From NCBI GenBank assembly GCA_025963635.1, contig JAOQAK010000081.1:1-64000 (forward strand): DNA of 64,000 bases, written 5' to 3'. Below, piece by piece: positions 43,103 through 52,113 of the stretch. This DNA is from Ferruginibacter sp. Lineage in GTDB: Bacteria > Bacteroidota > Bacteroidia > Chitinophagales > Chitinophagaceae. How positions within the stretch are numbered: the stretch's first letter is position 1; every line of letters begins with the position of its first letter. Both the position numbers and the translations under genes were made by a program. The notes beneath the pieces were generated by a model. That model was given only the letters and a program-made list of their open reading frames with translations, ran no database searches and had not been told where the DNA came from.

Positions 43103-44041
43103 ATGATTCAATATTTTAAACACATCAATCATCAAACGATCGCCATCGATAAGCCCGAAGATGGTACCTGGATCAATGTATTACCTCCACTCAAGCAGGA
43201 GGAATTTACAGAACTAAGTGAATCCCTGGAAATACCGATTGATTTCTTAAAAGATTCACTTGATATTGATGAAAGAAGCCGTTATGAAATAGATGATAAT
43301 GTCAAATTAATCGTAATCAAAACACCCACTGAAAATAATTCCTTCAACGATAGTGATGCATTTTATGTAACCATTCCAATTTGTATTATTCTTACCCATA
43401 ACCAGATCGTAACCGTTAATTCATTTGAAAATGAAGCCATCAAAAAATTCTTAACCACTTTTCAGAACCGTAACCCGGGGAAGAAGAATATGATGGTGCT
43501 AAAAATATTTGAAAAGGTCACTAACAACTTCCAGGATTATCTAAAGGAAATCAATTTGCGAAGAAACACATTGGAACATAAACTATATGTTGCCAACCGG
43601 AATGAAGAACTGTTGCAGTTGATGCGTATTCAAAAAAGCCTGGTTTATTTTTTAACGGCGTTAAGAAGCAATGAACTGCTGATGATGAAAATGGTGCGCA
43701 CAAATATTTTACAGCTGAATGAGGAAGAAAAGGACTTTTTAGATGACCTGATCGTGGAAACAAGCCAGGCGTTAGAAATGGCCAACACCTATACCAATAT
43801 CCTCAGCAGTACGCTCGACGCGTTTGCCAGCATCATTAGCAATAATCAGAACGAGGTTCTGAAACGACTTACCACGCTTACGATTGTATTGACTGTGCCC
43901 ACTTTGATCGCCAGCATATATGGAATGAATGTTCCTATACCTTACAAGGATACACACTATGCATTTTGGATACCGGTAATTATCTCTTTGATCATTCTCG
44001 CGGTAGTGGCCTGGAATTATTGGAAACGTGTAAAAGATTAA
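43103..44041 (+). CDS. corA: CorA-family Mg2+/Co2+ transporter
   Basis: A 312-residue ion channel. A cytoplasmic N-terminal domain and long helix lead to two C-terminal membrane helices; the pore motif is IYGMNVP at the end of the first and the loop IPYKDTHYAFW joins them. The basic tail WKRVKD faces the cytoplasm. The Nudix gene begins 2 bases after its stop, so they share a transcript. Confidence 0.93.
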   Translation: MIQYFKHINHQTIAIDKPEDGTWINVLPPLKQEEFTELSESLEIPIDFLKDSLDIDERSRYEIDDNVKLIVIKTPTENNSFNDSDAFYVTIPICIILTHNQIVTVNSFENEAIKKFLTTFQNRNPGKKNMMVLKIFEKVTNNFQDYLKEINLRRNTLEHKLYVANRNEELLQLMRIQKSLVYFLTALRSNELLMMKMVRTNILQLNEEEKDFLDDLIVETSQALEMANTYTNILSSTLDAFASIISNNQNEVLKRLTTLTIVLTVPTLIASIYGMNVPIPYKDTHYAFWIPVIISLIILAVVAWNYWKRVKD

Positions 44042-44043
44042 AT

Positions 44044-44511
44044 ATGAGCCTGGTCTTATCAGTTAGAGTATATGGGATTTTATTGAATGATGCAAAGCAG
44101 GTACTGGTGAGCGACGAATACATCAGGGGAGCTTATTATACTAAATTTCCGGGCGGCGGACTCGAGATCGGAGAAGGTACCAGGGATTGCCTGAAAAGGG
44201 AGTTTAAAGAAGAAATGAACCTGGAAGTATCTATTGCTGATCATATTTATACCACAGACTTTTTTCAACAGAGTGCATTCAACTCCGCACACCAGATATT
44301 ATCGATTTACTATTTTGTAAAGGCTTTGGAACCCATCTCAGTTACACTGCGTGATAAAGAATTCCATTTTGATGAATCGCAACTTGTATTGTATAGCCAA
44401 ACTCAGCAAATAGAGTCGTTCCGCTTTGTAGATTGGGAAAATTTTTCTGCAGACACCGTAACCTTGCCAATTGATAAAATGGTAGCAGCAATGATCAAAG
44501 AAAAATACTAG
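44044..44511 (+). CDS. Nudix hydrolase
   Basis: A 155-residue Nudix protein. The Nudix box GLEIGEGTRDCLKREFKEEMNL keeps the catalytic REFKEE but has Asn where the consensus has Gly. Substrate is not predictable. The frame extends upstream to 43966 inside corA; the ATG at 44044 fits the family and leaves a 2-base spacer, consistent with translation coupled to corA. Confidence 0.87.
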   Translation: MSLVLSVRVYGILLNDAKQVLVSDEYIRGAYYTKFPGGGLEIGEGTRDCLKREFKEEMNLEVSIADHIYTTDFFQQSAFNSAHQILSIYYFVKALEPISVTLRDKEFHFDESQLVLYSQTQQIESFRFVDWENFSADTVTLPIDKMVAAMIKEKY

Positions 44512-44554
44512 TGTAGATGGTTGGTGGCTAATGAATGAAGATTTAGCTGTGTAT

Positions 44555-44604
44555 ACCTTAAACCCTTCACCTTATACCTTTTTACCCTTTAACTCTTCCC
44601 CTGC
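44555..44604. repeat. tandem repeat against the stop of the M1 peptidase gene
   Basis: Imperfect units such as ACCCTTC, ACCTTAT, ACCCTTT and AACTCTT. They run up to the stop codon of the minus-strand gene at 44605. Confidence 0.6.
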
Positions 44605-46557
44605 TCACTCTCCCTTCCATTCATTGTTACTAAAGTTCATATCAGGAAATATCTTCGCGGGATCGATTTTTACCGTTTTTAATTTTTCTTTTACAGGAAG
44701 TTTGATTTTCTTAACTACAGCATTATTCCAAATTTCCACTGGCAATTTTAAAGTACCCTTTTCACCACTCACCGTTTCATAGGCAAGAATTACAGGCATT
44801 GCCATCTGGTCGAGATTAGCGATCGTTATGAGTGCCCCATTGGCAGGATCATTGTTTTCATAGCCGACAGCAACAATTGATTGATCAAGTCTGAAATTTT
44901 CCAGGAACCACCCTTTCCAGAACCATCCCAAATCTTCGCCGGCAACATTTTCCATTGTTCTAAAAAAATCCCATGGAGTTGGATGTTTATAAGCCCATCG
45001 TTGGATGTAGGCCCTGAAGGCATAATCGAAGCGGACAGGACCAAGAATTTCATTGCGCAATAATTGCAAGGCATAACCTGGCTTTGAGTATAAAGCTGTG
45101 TTGATGTTGGACTCCTGCATTGCGTCCGGCGTATTCATGATTGCCTCGCTATTATTATTCCACATGTACCCCGCCGTAAATTCCATTGAGGCAGGCTTGG
45201 ATTTATACTCACCATTATTAAAATCATCGTCGGCCAATGAATTAATGAAGGTATTGAAGCCCTCGTCCATCCAGCCGTATTTACGTTCGTTACTCCCCAC
45301 GATCATCGGAAACCAGGTGTGGCCGAACTCGTGATCTGTTACACCGAACAGTCCATTCCGCTGAGCCTTGTACCCGCAAAATACAATGCCGGGGTATTCC
45401 ATTCCGCCCACATTGCTGGCTACATTGGTTGCAACCGGGTAAGGGTACACTAACCATCTTTTACTGTAATTTTCAATACTCCCCTTGGTGTATTCGGTGG
45501 CCCTGCCCCAGCCTGTTTCGCCTGCACTTTCGGACGGGTATACGCTCATCGCCAATGACTTTTTACCACCAGGTAAATTGATTTTTGCGGCATCCCAAAT
45601 AAATGATCTGGAAGAAGCCCAGGATACATCTCTTGCATTCGTTATTTTATAATGCCATGTCAGTGTAGCCGCTTTTGGTCTTGAAGAAAGATCGGTTACT
45701 TCATTTTCGCTTCGGATCATAACCGTCTTATCGCTTTTTTTAGCTTCTTCCATACGGCTAACCTGCAAAGGCGTTAGTACTTCAGACGGATTTAGCAATT
45801 CACCACTGGCAACTACTATATGAGACGACGGGGCGGTAATGGTAAAATCAAAATTGCCATACTCAAGATAAAATTCACTGGGACCAAGATAAGGCAAGGT
45901 GTTCCATCCTTCCACATCATCAAACACGCACATCCGCGGATACCATTGTGCTACAGAAAATATTTCTCCATTTTTAGTAGTCAAAATCCCGCAACGATCA
46001 GCACCATATCCGGGCAAAGTAAAAGAGTAATCGATCTTGATCTTAACTTCATCGCCGGATGCAGCCATCGGCTTTGGCAGTCGTAACTGCATCCTCGTAT
46101 CGGTGATCACATAATCTGTAAACAATGCATCATTTAATTTTACAGCACTGATTTTGTAGCCTCCATTGAAATCATTTTTTGAATCACCGTAACGACTACG
46201 GCTGTCTACCGGCATTCGTGCCTGTCCCCGGCTTTCTTTATTAAACAAGTTCTGGTCTAATTGCAACCATAAAAAAGGCAGTGCGTGAGGACTGTTATTT
46301 TTATAGGTAATCGTTACACTACCAGAAATTTCGTGGGTAATTTCATTAAGCGCAACGCTTATCTGGTAATCTGCCCGATTTTGCCAATATCCAACATTCG
46401 GTTCGCCAGTGGCGGCCCTTGTGCTGGTTTCTCCAACAGGGTAAAAAATTGGTGAAAATAAAACGTGAGGATCGTATGCAGACGTTATTTGCTCTACTTT
46501 TTGAGCTTCGGTAAACATTGCAGTACAAAGAAACCAGCCGATTAAAAGGTATTTCAT
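44605..46557 (-). CDS. M1-family metallopeptidase
   Basis: A secreted zinc aminopeptidase of about 650 residues. The signal peptide is MKYLLIGWFLCTAMFTEA. The zinc site is HEFGHTWFP with the third ligand in WMDEGFNTF 19 residues later. The N-terminal beta-sandwich and C-terminal helical part are typical, though the canonical GAMEN motif reads GGMEYPG. Likely periplasmic peptide degradation. The frame begins at 46590 but the signal peptide starts at 46557. Confidence 0.92.
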   Translation of the reverse strand: MKYLLIGWFLCTAMFTEAQKVEQITSAYDPHVLFSPIFYPVGETSTRAATGEPNVGYWQNRADYQISVALNEITHEISGSVTITYKNNSPHALPFLWLQLDQNLFNKESRGQARMPVDSRSRYGDSKNDFNGGYKISAVKLNDALFTDYVITDTRMQLRLPKPMAASGDEVKIKIDYSFTLPGYGADRCGILTTKNGEIFSVAQWYPRMCVFDDVEGWNTLPYLGPSEFYLEYGNFDFTITAPSSHIVVASGELLNPSEVLTPLQVSRMEEAKKSDKTVMIRSENEVTDLSSRPKAATLTWHYKITNARDVSWASSRSFIWDAAKINLPGGKKSLAMSVYPSESAGETGWGRATEYTKGSIENYSKRWLVYPYPVATNVASNVGGMEYPGIVFCGYKAQRNGLFGVTDHEFGHTWFPMIVGSNERKYGWMDEGFNTFINSLADDDFNNGEYKSKPASMEFTAGYMWNNNSEAIMNTPDAMQESNINTALYSKPGYALQLLRNEILGPVRFDYAFRAYIQRWAYKHPTPWDFFRTMENVAGEDLGWFWKGWFLENFRLDQSIVAVGYENNDPANGALITIANLDQMAMPVILAYETVSGEKGTLKLPVEIWNNAVVKKIKLPVKEKLKTVKIDPAKIFPDMNFSNNEWKGE

Positions 46558-46613
46558 ATCTAAAAGTTTTGTATAAAATTCGTACATCAAAGCGCTAGGA
46601 AACAGAAGTCAGG

Positions 46614-47366
46614 TCACCGCCACTTGTTGATCAATTTTCTGCCATCTTCCTTTATACCGGGATCGTCTTCAGTTTGGTTCGGAACGGAAAGCATTTTGGT
46701 AAGAATTGCGACTGCTTTGGCTGATTGATTATTCATTTTGTATGCTTTTGCCATTTCGAAATAGTTCAAAATAAACCCATCAGTAATTGACTGTGATTTT
46801 TCAAAAGCCGCAATTGATTCGTTTAGCGTTGCTGCCGGAACACCACCATAAAATATCTTTACCGCGGTTCTTTCAAAGCTGTTGAGATTACTTATTTCGT
46901 AATGCCAACGGCCGAGTACATGCCACGCCTTAAAATTAGATGGATCATTTTTGATAGCTACATCAATGTATCTTTTGATTTCTTTAGCAGTGTTTATTTT
47001 TTCTTTGCCGCTGCGATTCATTGAGCTCCTGCCAAGTGCAATGGCCATCACACAATTTGATTCTGAATTATTTGGATTGATGCGCAAGGCAATACCAGCG
47101 TAAGTTTTAGCCGCAGCATAATAGTCTTCCATCACTTTTGGATCAGCCTGGCGCTTGCCAATCCTGCTGCAAAGTTCACTGCATTTATTAAGCGCATTCT
47201 GGTTGACCGGTTGAATCTTAAGTACCTCTTTGTATTTGGCAAAAGCTGCCTTTTCATTGGGTACCTGTTCCAAATGCACGGCCTCCCGGGTAATTGATGC
47301 AATGTCCTGGGCCGGTAAATTCAGCAAAACAAGAAAAGAAAAAAAAGTCAGCAATATGGGCCTCAT
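46614..47366 (-). CDS. secreted TPR / RMDN-like protein
   Basis: A 250-residue protein with a signal peptide (MRPILLTFFSFLVLLNLPAQ). The first half has TPR-like helices, and residues ~145-200 (AWHVLGRWHYEISNLNSFER, FYGGVPAATLNESIAAFEKS) resemble the regulator-of-microtubule-dynamics (RMDN) proteins of eukaryotes, a link seen in several bacterial homologues. Probably a scaffold in the periplasm. Its start is 1 base from the stop of folB, so the two are co-transcribed. Confidence 0.75.
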   Translation of the reverse strand: MRPILLTFFSFLVLLNLPAQDIASITREAVHLEQVPNEKAAFAKYKEVLKIQPVNQNALNKCSELCSRIGKRQADPKVMEDYYAAAKTYAGIALRINPNNSESNCVMAIALGRSSMNRSGKEKINTAKEIKRYIDVAIKNDPSNFKAWHVLGRWHYEISNLNSFERTAVKIFYGGVPAATLNESIAAFEKSQSITDGFILNYFEMAKAYKMNNQSAKAVAILTKMLSVPNQTEDDPGIKEDGRKLINKWR

Positions 47367-47367
47367 A

Positions 47368-47718
47368 CTAAAACTCTCTTTGATAGCTCACGCCCACAAT
47401 ACCCTCGAAGTTTTCAATTGGCGGAGATAATTTTTTAATGGTGATATGTACAGATTTAATCCTGTTGTCAATTTGATGGATAGCCAGGGTCAATTCCTGT
47501 GCCACAGTCTCCAGTAATGCAGTTGGCTGCTGCATCCGTTGTTTAATAGCATTATAAATTGTAACATAATTAACGGTTTGTCGCAATTTCGTTATTTGTT
47601 CCGGGGCATCAACCACAACATCTGCATTGATCTCAAATTCATTTCCTAAAATTTGTTCTTCTTCATAAAACCCATGAAAGGCGTGGAACAACAGGTTGTG
47701 TAAATGAATGGTGAGCAT
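47368..47718 (-). CDS. folB: dihydroneopterin aldolase
   Basis: A 116-residue folate enzyme that splits dihydroneopterin. HNLLFHAFHGFYEEEQILGNEF (family motif with the catalytic Glu region), NYVTIYNAI and LLETVAQELTLAI are present. Length is normal. The following gene is the secreted TPR protein, an odd partner, so the link may be positional only. Confidence 0.93.
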   Translation of the reverse strand: MLTIHLHNLLFHAFHGFYEEEQILGNEFEINADVVVDAPEQITKLRQTVNYVTIYNAIKQRMQQPTALLETVAQELTLAIHQIDNRIKSVHITIKKLSPPIENFEGIVGVSYQREF

Positions 47719-47720
47719 TT

Positions 47721-47757
47721 TAATTGATAATTAATAATTGATAGTTGATAATTCAAT
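47721..47757. repeat. AT-rich tandem repeat upstream of folB
   Basis: AATTGAT, AATTAAT and AATTGATAG words just upstream of the folB ATG. The mirror-like tract at 47962-47995 lies at the 3' end of trxB. Confidence 0.5.
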
Positions 47758-47761
47758 GTTG

Positions 47762-47878
47762 TTTACTTAAGAATCAGCGGCCGTTTGCTCCTTATTGCTG
47801 AAAATGTAAAAGTGAGTGACACAAGGATGTTTAATTGAAAAACAAATGTTTGTAACCAAATAATTTTTTTAAGTCACA
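47762..47878. repeat. trxB-flanking inverted repeat, left copy
   Basis: About 117 bp that match the reverse complement of 49065-49180 at roughly 85 percent by eye. The best block is TTTGCTCCTTATTGCTG. The repeats enclose trxB. A core fragment also occurs near 14340-14366. Confidence 0.75.
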
Positions 47879-47961
47879 GACATTTACTTATGCAAATAAT
47901 TCCAGTTGTTATTAAGAAAATTATTGATCCATGAATGTTTGATAATTGCTAAATAGTCGGA

Positions 47962-47995
47962 TGGCATTATCAATTATCAATTATCATCTAACCAA
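47962..47995. repeat. tandem repeat against the stop of trxB
   Basis: ATTATCA units repeated three times, then ATTATC again, ending at the stop codon of trxB. Confidence 0.65.
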
Positions 47996-48943
47996 TTATC
48001 CGTTAGCTCTCGCTCCCAGCCATCTTTCGGCATCCAACGCTGCTATACAGCCGCTGCCTGCAGCTGTTACAGCTTGCCGGTATATTTTATCCTGCACATC
48101 GCCGGAGGCAAATACTCCTTCAATATTGGTTTTGGACGTTCCTGGCACTGTAATTAAATAGCCCGCTTCGTCCATGTCGAGCCAGCCCTTAAAAATATCA
48201 CTGTTAGGGTGGTGCCCGATGGCAACAAAGAACGCACTCACGGATATCTCCTGCTTTTCACCTGTTTGATTATTTTTGATACGTACCGCCTCAACTTTTT
48301 TATCGCCGAGTATTTCGTCCGTTTCACTGTGCCAGTACATTTTTATATTGGATGTATTTACCACCCTGTCCTGCATCACTTTACTGGCACGCATTTCACC
48401 TCTCCTTACGATCATGTGTACCTGCGAACAGATCTTTGATAGATACAGCGCTTCTTCCGCGGCGGTATCGCCCGCCCCGATAATTGCCACTTCCTTTCCT
48501 TTGAAAAAAAATCCATCGCAAACGGCACAGGCACTTACCCCATAGCCGTTCAGGCGTTGCTCACTTTCCAACCCGAGCCATTTGGCCGAAGCACCTGTGG
48601 AGATAATAACGGCGTCTGCCATAATCCACTTCTCTTCGTCAATTTCTATTTTATAAGGCTGCGAAGAGAAATCAACTTTTGTTGCAAGTCCATACCGTAT
48701 ATCGGCACCCATCCGTCTCGCCTGGTTTTCAAAATCAAGCATCATGTCTGGTCCCTGTATCCCGTTAGGGTAACCAGGATAATTTTCAACTTCCGTCGTG
48801 ATCGTTAACTGCCCTCCTGGCTGGATGCCCTGGTATAAAACAGGGTTAAGTCCTGCCCTGCTTGCATAGATGGCTGCAGTGTATCCCGCCGGCCCCGAAC
48901 CGATTATTAAACAATGCACTTTTTCCATTAAACTATTTTCCAT
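47996..48943 (-). CDS. trxB: thioredoxin-disulfide reductase
   Basis: A ~315-residue FAD enzyme that passes electrons from NADPH to thioredoxin. FAD motif GSGPAGYTAAIYAS, redox pair CAVC in SACAVCDGFF, NADPH motif GAGDTAAEEA and the second FAD motif FASGDVQD are intact. The ATG at 48943 is chosen because the promoter box (48959-48966) overlaps the more upstream start; ATG 48928 is also possible. Flanked on both sides by copies of an inverted repeat. Confidence 0.96.
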   Translation of the reverse strand: MENSLMEKVHCLIIGSGPAGYTAAIYASRAGLNPVLYQGIQPGGQLTITTEVENYPGYPNGIQGPDMMLDFENQARRMGADIRYGLATKVDFSSQPYKIEIDEEKWIMADAVIISTGASAKWLGLESEQRLNGYGVSACAVCDGFFFKGKEVAIIGAGDTAAEEALYLSKICSQVHMIVRRGEMRASKVMQDRVVNTSNIKMYWHSETDEILGDKKVEAVRIKNNQTGEKQEISVSAFFVAIGHHPNSDIFKGWLDMDEAGYLITVPGTSKTNIEGVFASGDVQDKIYRQAVTAAGSGCIAALDAERWLGARANG

Positions 48944-48958
48944 ATTTTTTAATTGCCG

Positions 48959-48966
48959 CAAAATTA
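48959..48966 (-). promoter_or_regulatory. -7 promoter box of trxB
   Basis: TAATTTTG on the minus strand, exact TAnnTTTG, ends 15 bases before the ATG at 48943. It rules out the longer frame starting at 48961. Confidence 0.55.
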
Positions 48967-49064
48967 CAGCAATTATCCTTCTAATATTTTCCTGTCATCT
49001 TTTGGTGATAAATTGCGTTTACAGCTTATAGTGCTATGTTAAGTGCAATGTGAGGGTTTGATTC

Positions 49065-49180
49065 GTGACTTAAGGAATTTATTTGTTTGCAAACAGTTGC
49101 TTTTCAATTAGACATTCTTGTGTCACTCCCTTGTACATTTTCAGCAATAAGGAGCAAAGAGCCGTGGATCCTTAAGTAAG
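49065..49180. repeat. trxB-flanking inverted repeat, right copy
   Basis: The opposite-orientation copy of 47762-47878. It takes up part of the 352-bp gap between trxB and the DUF4249 gene; nothing else there looks like a gene. The flank AATGTGAGGGTTTGATTCGTG just before it recurs, with changes, near 63949-63966. Confidence 0.75.
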
Positions 49181-49313
49181 CGGCATTGATTGCCGATTCA
49201 CCATTCACGCTCAACATAATACTAATACCAACATACTTCGCCGGTACGGTTATCAATGTATTTGCTTTAAAAGTGAGTGATTACAATTCGTTGCCAAGGC
49301 AAATCCCGTTGAT

Positions 49314-50195
49314 CTATTTAGGAATCACCAGGGTTTTATAAAAGGCAGCATACCCGTAAAAAGCGCCCAACGCGCCGTTGCTGATATTACCAATTACCTT
49401 ATTCGGCTGTGCAAAGGGGTTACCCACACTTTGAAACGCGAATTCCCAGGTGCTCCAGAAAGTGTAAGTGGGCTTATCGATATTGCAAAGCTTCAGGGTT
49501 ACTGTATCTCCCTTTTTAAAATAATTACTATCAAACGAAATCGGATTGTTTCTATCTACTCCGGGATCAACCTGTAACTCGTAGGTGGTATTATCTATCA
49601 CCTGGTCATCAAAAACAGAATTATCACCTGGGAGAAACGCGCCGCTGTTTTTCCTCGTAAAATACCGTACATAATTTCCTAATCCGGGAGGATCGGTGGC
49701 TTTAACCATAATGACTACGTTATTCGTATCATCAGAAAAGGGGGCAGGTTTCCACCACAGGGAGTCGGCTTTTTTAGCAAGCGAGGGAATCGTGGTAGCT
49801 GCAGTATATTCCTTCCCGCCGGATTTAACAATGAGTGAATAATGCGTATTGAATGCTCCTGTGAAAGCGGTTGCGAGGTTGGCAGAGTCAATGCTGTAAG
49901 AATAAACGATAATCCCCCCACCCACCTGCGTTCCATATTCCTTCAATTTATGTGTAAGTACCCCATTTGAAATGGTTACCTCCGCATTTCTTACAAATGA
50001 ATTGAGCAATAATGCGGGGTCAAGCGTACTAAAAAAATTGAGACTATGCGTGAGCACTACTACCGGCGGCCTGCCATTTTCAATGTTGGCATCTACCACC
50101 AATACATCACCTGCATCCTTTAAATCAAAATTGATATCCTTTTCACATGCTGATAAAAAAATGAGAAAGAAAACAACGATCGGTATTTTATTCAT
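49314..50195 (-). CDS. DUF4249 domain lipoprotein
   Basis: A 293-residue lipoprotein (signal MNKIPIVVFFLIFLSAC) of the DUF4249 family. The opening CEKDINFDLKDAGDVLVVDANIENGRPP and the repeated beta-strand pattern are typical. Members normally follow a TonB receptor gene and may be surface substrate-binding partners; here no receptor is next to it. Mature protein would sit on the outer membrane. Confidence 0.88.
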   Translation of the reverse strand: MNKIPIVVFFLIFLSACEKDINFDLKDAGDVLVVDANIENGRPPVVVLTHSLNFFSTLDPALLLNSFVRNAEVTISNGVLTHKLKEYGTQVGGGIIVYSYSIDSANLATAFTGAFNTHYSLIVKSGGKEYTAATTIPSLAKKADSLWWKPAPFSDDTNNVVIMVKATDPPGLGNYVRYFTRKNSGAFLPGDNSVFDDQVIDNTTYELQVDPGVDRNNPISFDSNYFKKGDTVTLKLCNIDKPTYTFWSTWEFAFQSVGNPFAQPNKVIGNISNGALGAFYGYAAFYKTLVIPK

Positions 50196-50315
50196 TTGGT
50201 AAAATTACCTGTTTACTACAAAATTTAAGGTCATTGGTTCAATTTGAACCTAAAGGGATGTAAATTTAACGGTGTTGAGATATACTTGTATTATGTTTAA
50301 GGTCATAGGCCATGA

Positions 50316-51923
50316 TCAAGGTTTGTGATAGCCAAAAGCAAGTTTTGCAGCATTGTATGAATTTACAATTCCACCACTGGTACAGAGTTTATTCATGTTT
50401 ACTTTTTCAGTAGTGCCGGGCTTGAATGTTTCCACGGTTGGAATACTCACCGACTCTTCTATGATCTTTTTAATTTCAGCCGCATGGAGCTGCGGAAAAT
50501 AACTCCGCAGTAAGGCTGCCACTCCCGTTACCACCGGTGAAGCCATACTGGTTCCGTCCCACGACATGTATTTATCACCCCCAGGCACGGAGGAATAAAT
50601 GGCAATGCCGGGTGCAAATACATTGGCAATGTGTGGGCCATAGTTACTGAAATCCGCTGCCTTGCCAATTGTATCGCTCGCACCTACCGTTATCCAGTTG
50701 GGTGCTACGCTATCTGTTTGTAAATATTTTGGGTTGGGATAATTATCGAGCGCATCAATATTTCTTTTGCTGTTGCCCGCAGCCTGTACAAGCAATACAT
50801 CTTTCGAAAGAGCATATTTAACTGCATCATCCACCATCTTTTTATCAGGACTCAAGCTTTTTCCAAAACTCATGTTGATCACTTTGGCACCGTTGTCCAC
50901 CGCATAGCGAATGCCCGTTGCAATATCTTTATCAAATTCGTCGCCATCGGCGGAAGTGCGCACCATCATAATTTGTACATTATCCGCAATGCCCTGCATG
51001 CCCTTGCCGTTGTTGCGATCTGCACCGACGATCCCCGCGACATGAGATCCATGCATTAGCTCTCCATTGGTGATGTTGCTATTTCCATACAACCTGTTTG
51101 CTTCCGTTTTTTCATCATCGCCGGTAATTTTTCGGCGGTCATCCTCAGGTGGAACTTTGTCGCCATTGGCTCTGCGGATTTCCCCGGTTACATACTTTTC
51201 AAATTCGTCCATTACAAAGCTATCGGTGACATCGGGCGTAGTGAACTGTTTAAATAATTCAACAAAAAATTCTTTCACCTGTTTCTCCAACTTATTAGAT
51301 GGGTTGTACGACATGAGCTGTTTAGCCGTAAATTCCATTTTGCCAAGTTTTGGTTTTAATACACTATCGCAAAACAGCGCATTGGCAAGATAAGTTTTCA
51401 GGTTGCCAAGCTCATCTTCTTTCATTCCTTTACCTACTACACCGCTGCGTGCTTTCTGCCACATTGCGTATTCATATTTTTGAGCTTTCTCTAATTGACT
51501 TGTATCGATATTTACTCCTTCGTATTTTGCTTTATAGCGCCAATATACACGAATCCATTCGCTGCTGTTTGCCAACACGTTCCGGCCATCCCGACTGCCT
51601 AAAAAGTTCCAGCCATGCACATCATCTATATACCCGTTTGCATCGTCATCGACACCGTTTGCGGGAATTTCTCTTGGATTGGTCCACAATACTTTTTGAA
51701 GGTCTTCATGACTTGTATCAATACCATCATCCAGGATGGCTACAATTACCGGCGTGCTTTTTAGATTCTTTCCTGCTAAAAACTGGTAAGCTTTGTCGAG
51801 GCTGATGCCATAATAGCCAGATGCCTGCTGGTCTTTTATATGCCATCCCTGCAGCTTTGCATTTTGACATTCTCCCGGGAGAAGGAAGAGTAAAAGAATG
51901 CCTGATAAGAAAAAAGTTTTCAT
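50316..51923 (-). CDS. S8-family serine peptidase (subtilase)
   Basis: A 535-residue secreted subtilase. The signal peptide is followed by the catalytic triad: Asp in VAILDDGIDTSHED (~residue 65), His in MHGSHVAGIVGA (~290) and Ser in DGTSMASPVVTG (~465). A ~200-residue insertion lies between the Asp and the His blocks and contains the charged region PPEDDRRKITGDDEK. The gene is monocistronic and has a -7 box upstream. Confidence 0.93.
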   Translation of the reverse strand: MKTFFLSGILLLFLLPGECQNAKLQGWHIKDQQASGYYGISLDKAYQFLAGKNLKSTPVIVAILDDGIDTSHEDLQKVLWTNPREIPANGVDDDANGYIDDVHGWNFLGSRDGRNVLANSSEWIRVYWRYKAKYEGVNIDTSQLEKAQKYEYAMWQKARSGVVGKGMKEDELGNLKTYLANALFCDSVLKPKLGKMEFTAKQLMSYNPSNKLEKQVKEFFVELFKQFTTPDVTDSFVMDEFEKYVTGEIRRANGDKVPPEDDRRKITGDDEKTEANRLYGNSNITNGELMHGSHVAGIVGADRNNGKGMQGIADNVQIMMVRTSADGDEFDKDIATGIRYAVDNGAKVINMSFGKSLSPDKKMVDDAVKYALSKDVLLVQAAGNSKRNIDALDNYPNPKYLQTDSVAPNWITVGASDTIGKAADFSNYGPHIANVFAPGIAIYSSVPGGDKYMSWDGTSMASPVVTGVAALLRSYFPQLHAAEIKKIIEESVSIPTVETFKPGTTEKVNMNKLCTSGGIVNSYNAAKLAFGYHKP

Positions 51924-51948
51924 ACGTGATAAATGAATTTGTCTGGTT

Positions 51949-51956
51949 CAAAAATA
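51949..51956 (-). promoter_or_regulatory. -7 promoter box of the subtilase gene
   Basis: TATTTTTG on the minus strand, 25 bases before the ATG at 51923. Confidence 0.5.
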
Positions 51957-52044
51957 AGCAAACAGTTTTATTCGCTCCATTTAAGATTTGGTAAATTATA
52001 TTAATTATCGTCAGCAGAAAACGCACCTGGTAAATGCTGATACA

Positions 52045-52076
52045 TAAAAAAAGTTCTTCCGCTGAAGGAAGAACTA
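52045..52076 (-). terminator. terminator of the DUF3570 gene
   Basis: Stem AGTTCTTCC (52067-52075 on the minus strand) with GGAAGAACT, 6-nt loop, then a T-run. It closes the redox cluster that begins near 56610. Confidence 0.88.
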
Positions 52077-52113
52077 AATGGCTCAACTGATTTATAAATT
52101 ATGTGAAAGTCTT

